Assembly (NCBI GenBank): GCA_050697155.1
Contig: JBOGZD010000148.1
Coordinates: 1-5,870, forward strand
Source: JBOGZD01 sp050697155
Lineage (GTDB): Bacteria > Actinomycetota > Thermoleophilia > Solirubrobacterales > 70-9
Length of the DNA stretch: 5,870 nt
Reading direction: 5' to 3'
This document shows, piece after piece, positions 1-5,308 of the stretch. Made by a program: the position numbers and the translations under genes. The notes under the pieces were generated by a model, which did not search any database, was not told the origin of the DNA, and saw nothing but the letters and a program-made list of their open reading frames with translations. The number at the start of each line of letters is the position of its first letter. The stretch's first letter is position 1.

Positions 1-2054
1 CCGCCGCGCCGGCGCCGGCGCGCGGGCGCTTCGCCGCGCTCACCGACCTGCGCGTCGGCGACCACGTCGTCCACGAGGACCACGGCATCGCCCGCTTCGC
101 CGGCTTCGAGACGAAGACGCTCGCGGGCGTCACCCGCGACTACCTCGAGCTCGAGTACCGCGGCGAGGACAAGGTCTTCGCTCCCACCGACCAGCTCGCC
201 AAGATCACCCGCTACGTCGGCGCCGGCGAGGAGCCGCAGCTCTCGGCGCTGGGCTCCAAGCGCTGGGAGGGGGTCAAGGCCCGCGCGCGCCGCGCCGCCC
301 AGGCGCTCGCCGGCGAGCTGCTCAACCTCTACGCCGAGCGCCAGGCCCGCCGCGGGCACGCCTTCGCCCCCGACGGCGAGTGGCAGCTCGAGCTCGAGCG
401 CTCGTTCCCCTACCGGGAGACGGCCGACCAGATCGACGCGATCGAGGCGGTCAAGGCCGACATGGAGTCCGAGCGCCCGATGGACCGGCTGATCTGCGGC
501 GACGTCGGCTACGGCAAGACGGAGGTCGCGCTGCGGGCCGCGCACAAGGCCGCGTCGGAGGGCAAGCAGGTGATGATGCTGGTGCCGACGACGATCCTCG
601 CCCAGCAGCACCTCGGCACCTTCCGCGAGCGGCTGGCCGAGTTCCCGCTCGAGATCGAGCTGGTCTCGCGGCTGCGCCGCCCGGCCCAGGTCCGCGACGC
701 GCTGGCCCGCTTCGCCGACGGCAGGGTCGACGTCTTGATCGGCACCCACCGGCTGCTTTCGCGCGACGTGCGCGCGAAGGAGCTCGGGCTGGTGATCGTC
801 GACGAGGAGCAGCGCTTCGGCGTGCGCCAGAAGGAGCTCCTGCGCCAGCTGAAGCTGAAGGTCGACGTGCTCTCGCTCTCGGCGACGCCGATCCCGCGCA
901 CGCTGCAGATGAGCCTCGCCGGCCTGCGCGACATCTCGGTGATCGAGACCCCGCCCGAGGGCCGGCGGCCGGTGCGCACGTACGTCGGCCCATTCGACGA
1001 GGAGCTGGTTCGCCGCGCGATCGAGCGCGAGGCCGAGCGCGGCGGCCAGGCGTTCTACCTCCACAACCGGATCGACACCCTGCACGAGATCGCCGAGCGC
1101 CTGCGGGCGCTGAGCCCGGGCGTGCGCTTCGCCGAGGCTCACGGGCGGATGGACGAGCGCGAGCTCGAGGAGACGATGCTTGGCTTCCTGCGCGGAGAGG
1201 CCGACTGCCTCGTTGCGACGACGATCATCGAGTCCGGCCTCGACATCCCGCAGGCGAACACGCTGGTCGTCGAGCGCGCCGACCAGCTCGGCCTCGCCCA
1301 GGCCTACCAGATCCGCGGGCGGGTCGGGCGCTCGCGCGAGCGCGCCTTCGCGTACATGCTCTACCCCTCGCCGCAGGCGCTCTCGCCCGACGCCGGGGCG
1401 CGGCTTTCGACCCTCTCCGACCACACCGAGCTCGGCTCGGGGTTCGCGATCGCGATGCGTGACCTCGAGCTGCGCGGCGCGGGCGACCTGCTCGGCGACG
1501 AGCAATCGGGTCACGTCGCGGCGGTCGGGTTCGAGCTGTACGTCTCGCTGCTCGACGAGGCGGTCGAGGCGCTGCGCGCCGCCGACGGCGAGGGCCCGGC
1601 TGAGGCGGCGGTGCGCTTCGACGTCGAGGTCGACGCCTACCTGCCCGCCGACTACATCCCGTTCGAGGCGGCCAAGATCGACGTCCACCGCCGGATCGCG
1701 GGGGCACGCGAGCCCGGGGAGCTGCGCGCGCTCCGCGCCGAGCTGCGCGACCGCTTCGGCCCCGTCCCCGAGCCGGTCGAGACCCTGCTCGAGCTCCAGC
1801 GGGCGCGGATCGAGCTCGGCCGGGCGGGAGCCCGCACCGCCGAGTTCCGGGGCGAGCGGCTGTCGGTCACCCCGCTGGAGCTCGACGCCACCGCGGTCGG
1901 CCGGGTCCGCGAGCGGCTGCCCGAGGCGATGTTCGAGTCGCGGACGAAGACGCTCTCGCTTCGCGCCCCGGACGAGCCGGAGGCGCGCCTGGCCGCGGTG
2001 CTGGGCCTGACCGAGGCGGTCGGCGAGGCGCTGCGGGAGCCGGTCGCGGCCTGA
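1..2054 (+). CDS. mfd: Transcription-repair coupling factor Mfd (5'-truncated, C-terminal part)
   Basis: Mfd is an ATP-driven DNA translocase that pushes stalled RNA polymerase off DNA and recruits UvrA for strand-specific excision repair. The reading frame enters at base 3 and gives 683 residues before TGA at 2052-2054. Numbering from base 3, residues about 11-75 are the CarD-like RNA polymerase-interacting domain (GDHVVHEDHGIARF, then RDYLELEY and a DQL-containing segment). The RecG-like helicase core follows: Walker A GDVGYGKT at about 167-173, the DEEQ box at 267-270, SATPIPRT at 293-300, and QIRGRVGR at 436-443. The TRG-type segment RGAGDLLGDEQSGH is at 491-504, and the C-terminal regulatory domain covers about 535-640. 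Family members have about 1,100-1,200 residues, so roughly 450 N-terminal residues (the UvrB-like domains) lie outside the window. The CarD-like domain rules out RecG. All visible helicase motifs are intact. Mfd-mazG linkage is known in mycobacteria and fits the downstream context. Confidence 0.97.
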   Translation, partial: AAPAPARGRFAALTDLRVGDHVVHEDHGIARFAGFETKTLAGVTRDYLELEYRGEDKVFAPTDQLAKITRYVGAGEEPQLSALGSKRWEGVKARARRAAQALAGELLNLYAERQARRGHAFAPDGEWQLELERSFPYRETADQIDAIEAVKADMESERPMDRLICGDVGYGKTEVALRAAHKAASEGKQVMMLVPTTILAQQHLGTFRERLAEFPLEIELVSRLRRPAQVRDALARFADGRVDVLIGTHRLLSRDVRAKELGLVIVDEEQRFGVRQKELLRQLKLKVDVLSLSATPIPRTLQMSLAGLRDISVIETPPEGRRPVRTYVGPFDEELVRRAIEREAERGGQAFYLHNRIDTLHEIAERLRALSPGVRFAEAHGRMDERELEETMLGFLRGEADCLVATTIIESGLDIPQANTLVVERADQLGLAQAYQIRGRVGRSRERAFAYMLYPSPQALSPDAGARLSTLSDHTELGSGFAIAMRDLELRGAGDLLGDEQSGHVAAVGFELYVSLLDEAVEALRAADGEGPAEAAVRFDVEVDAYLPADYIPFEAAKIDVHRRIAGAREPGELRALRAELRDRFGPVPEPVETLLELQRARIELGRAGARTAEFRGERLSVTPLELDATAVGRVRERLPEAMFESRTKTLSLRAPDEPEARLAAVLGLTEAVGEALREPVAA

Positions 2055-2099
2055 CCGCGCTTCGGCCGGTTCTTTAGCCGCCGCTGAGGCCGCGGTCGT

Positions 2100-2105
2100 T
2101 ATGCT
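2100..2105 (+). promoter_or_regulatory. Candidate -10 element (TATGCT) before the foldase gene
   Basis: TATGCT fits the TANNNT pattern of bacterial -10 elements. It ends 9 nt before the GTG start at 2115, so a transcript from it would have almost no leader. No GGAGG-like ribosome site lies between mfd and this gene, which fits leaderless or near-leaderless initiation, common in Actinobacteria. No convincing -35 hexamer is seen at 16-18 bp spacing. The 60-nt gap shows no clear terminator for mfd, so read-through from mfd is equally possible. Confidence 0.3.
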
Positions 2106-2114
2106 GCCCGCTTC

Positions 2115-3497
2115 GTGGCTGCCAAGGAGCAGGGAAGGAAGGCCCGTGCCGCGGCCGAGGCCGAGCGCGCGGCGCAACGGCGCCGGCTCGGGCTGATCGG
2201 GTTCGCCGCCGCGCTGGTGGCGATGTTCGTGATCGTCGCCGTCGCCCAGGGCATCGGCGAGCCGAGCGTCGATGATGGCGAGATTGCGATCGTCGAGGAC
2301 TCGCCGGCCGGGACGATCACCACCGAGGACTTCGAGGCCTCGCTCCAGCAGACGGCCGCGCGCCAGGGTCTGCGCCGGGTCCCCCCCGAGGACGACCCGC
2401 AGTACGAGCTGCTGCGCGACGCTGCGGCCTCCGACCTGATCCTCGCCGCCTGGGTGCAGGGCGAGGCCGAGGAGCAGGGGATCGAGGTCTCCGAGCGCGA
2501 GATCGACGAGGAGCTCGAGCGGACGAAACAGGAGGAGTTCGGCTCCGAGAAGGCCTTCCAGCGCTTTCTCGACCAGGCCGGCTTCACCGAGGAGACCGCG
2601 CGCGAGCGGCTCACGCTGCAGCTGGTCTCCGACCGGCTCGAGGAGGAGGTGATCCCGCAGGACCCGGCGGTCGGCGAGGGGGAGATCCAAACCTTCTACG
2701 ACGAGAACCGGTCGCAGTTCGAGCAGCCAGAGACCCGCGACGTGCGGGTGATCCTGACCGAGGAGGAGCAGGAGGCCGACGAGGCGCTGGCGCAGCTCGA
2801 GCGCGACGACTCGGCGAAGTCGTTCAAGGCGGTCGCGCAGGAGCTCTCGGTCGACGAGGCGACGAAGCGCTCGGGCGGGCTGCGCCAGGGCGTGGTCCAG
2901 GGCCAGAGCGAGGAGGCGCTCGACGAGCAGGTCTTCTCCGCGCCCGAGGGCGATCTCGTCGGCCCGTTCGAGACCGACCAGGGCTTCTACGTGATCCAGG
3001 TTCAGTCGGTGACGCCGGCGGAGACGACCCCGCTGTCCGACGGGACCGAGCAGATCCGCCAGACCCTGGTCGCCGCGCGCCAGCAGCAGATCGCCTCGGC
3101 GTTCCAGGAGGACTTCAGCACGAAGTGGACCGCGCGCACGTTCTGCGCCGACGACTTCCGGATCGACCGCTGCTCGAACGCCGAGGCGCTCCCCGATCCG
3201 TGCACCCAGGAGCTCGCCGAGACGCAGGGCTGCGACGCGCCCGTGGGCTCGACGAAGCCGATCGCGCCGGGAGCCGCGACCGTGTTCGGCGCCCCCTCGC
3301 CGCTCGGGCTCCCCCAGGGCCCGGTCACCCCGGCCGCGGAGCTGCCGGCCGGCCTGCCGCCGGGCCTGGAGACCGTCCCGGGCGCACCGCCCGGCGTCGG
3401 CGCGCCCCCAGGCACCGGAGCGCCCCCCGCCACCGGCGCGCCGCCGGGCACCGGAGCGCCTCCCGGCGCCGCCCCGCCGGTGCCGCCGGGCGGCTAG
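2115..3497 (+). CDS. Membrane-anchored SurA/PrsA-like foldase (parvulin-type, probably non-catalytic)
   Basis: This 460-residue protein resembles extracytoplasmic peptidyl-prolyl isomerase chaperones of the SurA/PrsA group. Residues 1-24 are basic and cytoplasmic. Residues about 25-46 form one hydrophobic membrane segment with no lipobox cysteine, so it is probably an uncleaved N-in anchor. Residues about 60-185 are helical and charged, like a SurA N-terminal domain. Residues about 206-300 form a parvulin-like domain, recognised by SGGLRQG (253-259) and the closing GPFETDQGFYVIQV (283-296). The usual ARHIL and GYHII histidines read VRVIL and GFYVI, so isomerase activity is doubtful while chaperone binding may remain. 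Four cysteines (344, 353, 363, 373) follow. The tail from about 380 is rich in Pro, Gly and Ala and contains a hexapeptide repeat. GTG at 2115 is the only reasonable start: an in-frame stop lies at 2085-2087, and no other start codon with a full membrane segment is available. No Shine-Dalgarno is visible. The exact client proteins are unknown. Confidence 0.85.
   Translation: MAAKEQGRKARAAAEAERAAQRRRLGLIGFAAALVAMFVIVAVAQGIGEPSVDDGEIAIVEDSPAGTITTEDFEASLQQTAARQGLRRVPPEDDPQYELLRDAAASDLILAAWVQGEAEEQGIEVSEREIDEELERTKQEEFGSEKAFQRFLDQAGFTEETARERLTLQLVSDRLEEEVIPQDPAVGEGEIQTFYDENRSQFEQPETRDVRVILTEEEQEADEALAQLERDDSAKSFKAVAQELSVDEATKRSGGLRQGVVQGQSEEALDEQVFSAPEGDLVGPFETDQGFYVIQVQSVTPAETTPLSDGTEQIRQTLVAARQQQIASAFQEDFSTKWTARTFCADDFRIDRCSNAEALPDPCTQELAETQGCDAPVGSTKPIAPGAATVFGAPSPLGLPQGPVTPAAELPAGLPPGLETVPGAPPGVGAPPGTGAPPATGAPPGTGAPPGAAPPVPPGG
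3381..3470 (+). repeat. Five tandem 18-nt units encoding GAPPGT-like hexapeptides
   Basis: Residues 423-452 of the foldase read as GAPPGV, GAPPGT, GAPPAT, GAPPGT and GAPPGA. The DNA units diverge at several third positions (ggc/gga, ccc/ccg/cct), so the repeat is not a very recent perfect duplication. It sits just before the C-terminus, in a Pro-rich region likely to be extended and unstructured outside the membrane. Such a tail could span or bind the cell wall; that role is inference. Confidence 0.85.
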
Positions 3498-3541
3498 TGG
3501 GGCCTCTCACGACCCACTAGCAGCCGGCTGTGCTGCACTAG
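3494..3541 (+). promoter_or_regulatory. Phased CACTAG motif cluster / stem-loop between foldase gene and mazG
   Basis: CTAGTGGG (3494-3501) and CCCACTAG (3513-3520) form a perfect 8-bp inverted repeat with an 11-nt loop, overlapping the foldase stop codon. A second CACTAG is at 3536-3541, so the hexamer (first copy inverted) begins at 3494, 3515 and 3536, exactly 21 bp apart. The perfect palindrome CAGCCGGCTG (3521-3530) lies between the last two copies. There is no T-run after the stem. It could be an operator array upstream of mazG, a terminator without a U-tract, or chance. TGCACT at 3534-3539 is a weak -10 candidate 9 nt before the mazG GTG. Confidence 0.35.
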
Positions 3542-3548
3542 GCCCTCG

Positions 3549-4202
3549 GTGGATCCCCAACCGCTCGTTCGCCTCGACGAGATCACCCGCCGGCTGCGCC
3601 GCGAGTGCCCCTGGGACCGCGAGCAGGACGAGCGCTCGATCGTCCCGCACACGGTCGAGGAGGCCTACGAGCTCGCCGACGCGGCGGCGCGCGGCGACGA
3701 CGAGAAGCTGCTCGACGAGCTCGGGGACGTGCTCTTCCAGGTTCTGTTCCTGGCGCTGCTGCTCGAGGAGCGCGGCGCGGGCGACCTCTCGGCGGTCGCC
3801 GAGGGGATGAGCGCGAAGCTGATCCGCCGCCACCCGCACGTGTTCGAGGAGTCCGAGGCGCGCGACCTGCTGTCCGGCGTCGACCCCGAGACGGCGAGCG
3901 GGGTGCTTCGCAACTGGGACCGGATCAAGCGCGAGGTCGAGGGCCGCGGCGGCGACGACCCGTTCGCCGATGTGCCCGAGAACCTGCCGGCGCTGCTGTA
4001 TGCGCGAAAGCTGCTGCGCCGCGCCGACCCCGACGACGGCTCGCCGCCGCGCGACGACACGCAGGCCCGCGACGCGGCCGAGGCCTGGGTGGGGGAGCTG
4101 CTGCTGGCCGCCGTCGGCCTCGCGCGCCGGCTCGGGGTCGACCCGGAGCTCGCCCTGCGCGCCGCCGCCGACCGCTACCGCGAGGCGGCGAGCCGGGACT
4201 GA
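3549..4202 (+). CDS. mazG: MazG nucleoside triphosphate pyrophosphohydrolase
   Basis: MazG hydrolyses NTPs and dNTPs, including damaged or non-canonical ones, to the monophosphate and pyrophosphate in the cytoplasm. The 217 residues begin with the typical LRRECPWDREQ segment (16-26). The first MazG domain has its magnesium-binding pattern intact: EEAYE at 37-41 and ELGD at 57-60, followed by KLIRRHPHVF (90-99) and NWDRIK (122-127). The motif usually reading QVVFHA here reads QVLFLA, so the histidine is replaced by Leu68. A second domain is only partly present: LARRLGVDPELAL (191-203) is recognisable, but its EExxE helix is missing and ELGD is replaced by WVGE (180-183). E. coli MazG has about 263 residues with two domains, so this one is shortened in the middle of the second. 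GTG at 3549 gives the expected short N-terminus; no Shine-Dalgarno is seen. The position 51 nt after the foldase gene and close to mfd suggests possible co-transcription. Confidence 0.95.
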   Translation: MDPQPLVRLDEITRRLRRECPWDREQDERSIVPHTVEEAYELADAAARGDDEKLLDELGDVLFQVLFLALLLEERGAGDLSAVAEGMSAKLIRRHPHVFEESEARDLLSGVDPETASGVLRNWDRIKREVEGRGGDDPFADVPENLPALLYARKLLRRADPDDGSPPRDDTQARDAAEAWVGELLLAAVGLARRLGVDPELALRAAADRYREAASRD

Positions 4203-4224
4203 GTGAGCGGCCTCGGCGGCCCCG

Positions 4225-4716
4225 TCATTCGTCCTGGCAGATGTCCTCTACCCGGGCCTCGGTGACCCGGACGATCTCGTTCGGATCGACCATCAGCGAG
4301 TGGCGGTGGTCGCCGCCGTTGCAGAGCACCCGCTCGTGGTCGAGCAGACGCCGGTCGACGATCTGCGCCGCGCCCCCCAACACGGGGCCGAACGGCGGCA
4401 GCGCCCCGAGCTCGAACCCGGAGAAGTCCGCCGCGATCTCGTCCTCGGTCGCGAGCCGGATCTCGCCCTCGGCGCTGAGCCGGTCGCGGACCTTGCGTAT
4501 GTCGAGTCGCTCCGACGCCGGAATCACGGCGAGGATGTAGCTCCCGTCGGTGCGCAGGAGGATGTCCTTCGCCGCATCCGCGGGCTCGATCCCGGCCGCC
4601 CTCGCCTCCCCCGCGGCCGTGAAGCGCTCGGGGTGCTCGACCACCTCGTAGGCGACCTGCTGCTCGTCCAGGTAGCGCGTCGCCGCCTCGGTTCGATCCT
4701 CTTTCGTCTCGGCCAT
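4225..4716 (-). CDS. YbaK/ProX-family aminoacyl-tRNA deacylase
   Basis: The 163-residue protein belongs to the YbaK/EbsC/ProX group, freestanding relatives of the prolyl-tRNA synthetase editing domain that hydrolyse mischarged tRNA such as Cys- or Ala-tRNAPro. Seen in the sequence: an N-terminal helix (to about 20), VAYEVVEHPE (21-30), the AAKDIL segment with the lysine (Lys50) conserved in this family, the GALPPFG loop (104-110), and the CNGGDHRHSLMVDP region (132-145) that closes the substrate pocket. Length is normal for a single-domain member. The ATG at 4716 is supported by a strong ribosome site 6 nt upstream. The gene converges on mazG with a 22-nt gap and diverges from archease across 47 bp. 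Which mischarged tRNA it edits cannot be told from sequence alone, so no symbol is given. Confidence 0.92.
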   Translation of the reverse strand: MAETKEDRTEAATRYLDEQQVAYEVVEHPERFTAAGEARAAGIEPADAAKDILLRTDGSYILAVIPASERLDIRKVRDRLSAEGEIRLATEDEIAADFSGFELGALPPFGPVLGGAAQIVDRRLLDHERVLCNGGDHRHSLMVDPNEIVRVTEARVEDICQDE

Positions 4717-4721
4717 TCCTG

Positions 4722-4730
4722 ACCTCCTTC
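4722..4730 (-). promoter_or_regulatory. Strong Shine-Dalgarno site of the deacylase gene
   Basis: On the minus strand the sequence is GAAGGAGGT, then CAGGA and the ATG. The GGAGG core lies 6 nt from the start codon. It is the only canonical ribosome site before any gene start in this window and fixes the deacylase start at 4716. Confidence 0.85.
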
Positions 4731-4747
4731 GAATAACCGTTGCACAA

Positions 4748-4757
4748 AGAGTAGAAC
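4748..4757. promoter_or_regulatory. Candidate overlapping divergent -10 elements (deacylase / archease)
   Basis: On the plus strand TAGAAC (4752-4757) lies at -12 to -7 relative to the archease GTG at 4764, the position expected for a leaderless transcript. On the minus strand TACTCT (4753-4748) would start a deacylase transcript near 4741, leaving a leader of about 25 nt that holds the Shine-Dalgarno. The two hexamers overlap by 2 bp. No good -35 element is seen for either. The 47-bp gap must contain at least part of both control regions unless promoters lie inside the coding sequences. Confidence 0.3.
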
Positions 4758-4763
4758 TAGATC

Positions 4764-5156
4764 GTGTACCGCTGGATCGAGCACACGTCCGAGGTCGAGG
4801 TGCTGATCGAGGATGAGAGCCCCAGGGCCGTGTTCGCCGAGGCGCTCGTCGCGCTCGCGGACCTGCTCGCGGAGGAGCGCGATGGTGACGCGGTGACGCG
4901 CGAGGTCAGCGCCGGCGCACCCGACCTCCCGGCGCTGCTGGTCGAGTGGCTCTCGGAGCTGGTCTACCTCGCCGAGACCGACGGGTTCGTCCCCGAGCGC
5001 GTGGTCGAGCTCGAGCTCACGGAGACGAGCATCGAGGCGACCGTCGAGGGCCGGCGCGGGGAGCCGCAGACGGTGGTCAAGGGCGTCACCTACCACGGGC
5101 TCGAGCTGGCCGAGGCGGACGGGGGCTGGCGGGCTCGGGTGGTGCTCGATGTCTGA
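4764..5156 (+). CDS. Archease (RtcB activator)
   Basis: Archease promotes guanylylation of the RNA ligase RtcB and lets it act through multiple turnovers. The 130 residues show the family layout: an N-terminal EHTSEV (6-11) matching the usual EHTADV, a helical stretch to about 70 with LLVEWLSELVYL (58-69), and the conserved KGVTYHGLEL (106-115) followed by GWRARVVLDV at the extreme C-terminus. In the family the Asp of HTAD and the penultimate Asp help bind a metal; here the first is Glu10 and the second is Asp129. GTG at 4764 gives the canonical short lead into the EHT motif, and no Shine-Dalgarno precedes it. RtcB lies 152 nt downstream on the same strand, which strongly supports the call. 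Confidence 0.93.
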   Translation: MYRWIEHTSEVEVLIEDESPRAVFAEALVALADLLAEERDGDAVTREVSAGAPDLPALLVEWLSELVYLAETDGFVPERVVELELTETSIEATVEGRRGEPQTVVKGVTYHGLELAEADGGWRARVVLDV

Positions 5157-5308
5157 GTGCTCCCGGCCACATGTACCGCCGCGCTTGGGCGGCTGCGAAT
5201 CGGCGCCTGGCGTCGTCCTCAGTCGCCCGAATAGCGCTGCTGTTCGGGCTCCCTGCGTCCTAGCCATGCTTGATTCTCGCTCGCCCAATCACGACGCTAC
5301 CTGTGGCC
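5157..5308. other. Non-coding gap between archease and rtcB genes
   Basis: I find no credible small gene and no tRNA in these 152 nt. They hold a short CCGCC/GGCGG hairpin (5176-5192, 7-nt loop), a longer stem-loop at 5225-5249, and a lower-GC stretch (about 5261-5300) that may contain the rtcB promoter. TTGATT at 5270-5275 resembles a -35, with GACGCT at 5293-5298 (17-bp spacing) as a weak -10. Confidence 0.5.
5225..5249 (+). terminator. Candidate stem-loop after archease
   Basis: GCCCGAA (5225-5231) pairs perfectly with TTCGGGC (5243-5249) around an 11-nt loop, and a U-G pair could extend it inward. It lies 68 nt past the archease stop. No T-run follows, so it could be a U-less terminator as seen in high-GC bacteria, or an RNA structure in the leader of rtcB. 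Confidence 0.35.

Noticed and set aside
380..1462. Arg/Ala-rich 360-codon plus-strand frame inside mfd
   Set aside because: It overlaps the helicase core in a different frame and has the Arg/Ala/Pro bias of a GC-rich shadow.
2101..2103. ATG upstream of the foldase gene as its start
   Set aside because: It is out of frame with the foldase (2101 versus 2115); the ATG is part of the candidate -10 TATGCT.
3002..3451. Minus-strand frame with a PGGAP repeat, resembling a Gly/Pro-rich surface protein
   Set aside because: The repeat is the antisense image of the foldase tail repeat; the rest of the frame has no known features.
3381..3470. CRISPR-like or mobile repeat array
   Set aside because: The 18-nt units are in frame, contiguous without spacers, and explained by a Pro/Gly/Ala hexapeptide tail.
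4203..4224. A bidirectional terminator in the mazG/deacylase convergent gap
   Set aside because: Only a 4-bp GGCC/GGCC stem can be formed, too weak in such GC-rich DNA to call.
4524..5288. Long open frame (254 codons) on the minus strand across archease and part of the deacylase gene
   Set aside because: It is antisense to archease, whose plus-strand frame shows clear family motifs, and it overlaps the deacylase gene in another frame. Its composition is what GC-rich antisense frames give.
5157..5308. A tRNA gene in the archease-rtcB gap, suggested by GTTCGGGCTCC near 5242
   Set aside because: The T-loop-like string lacks a matching 5-bp stem, and no acceptor, D or anticodon arms can be built around it on either strand.
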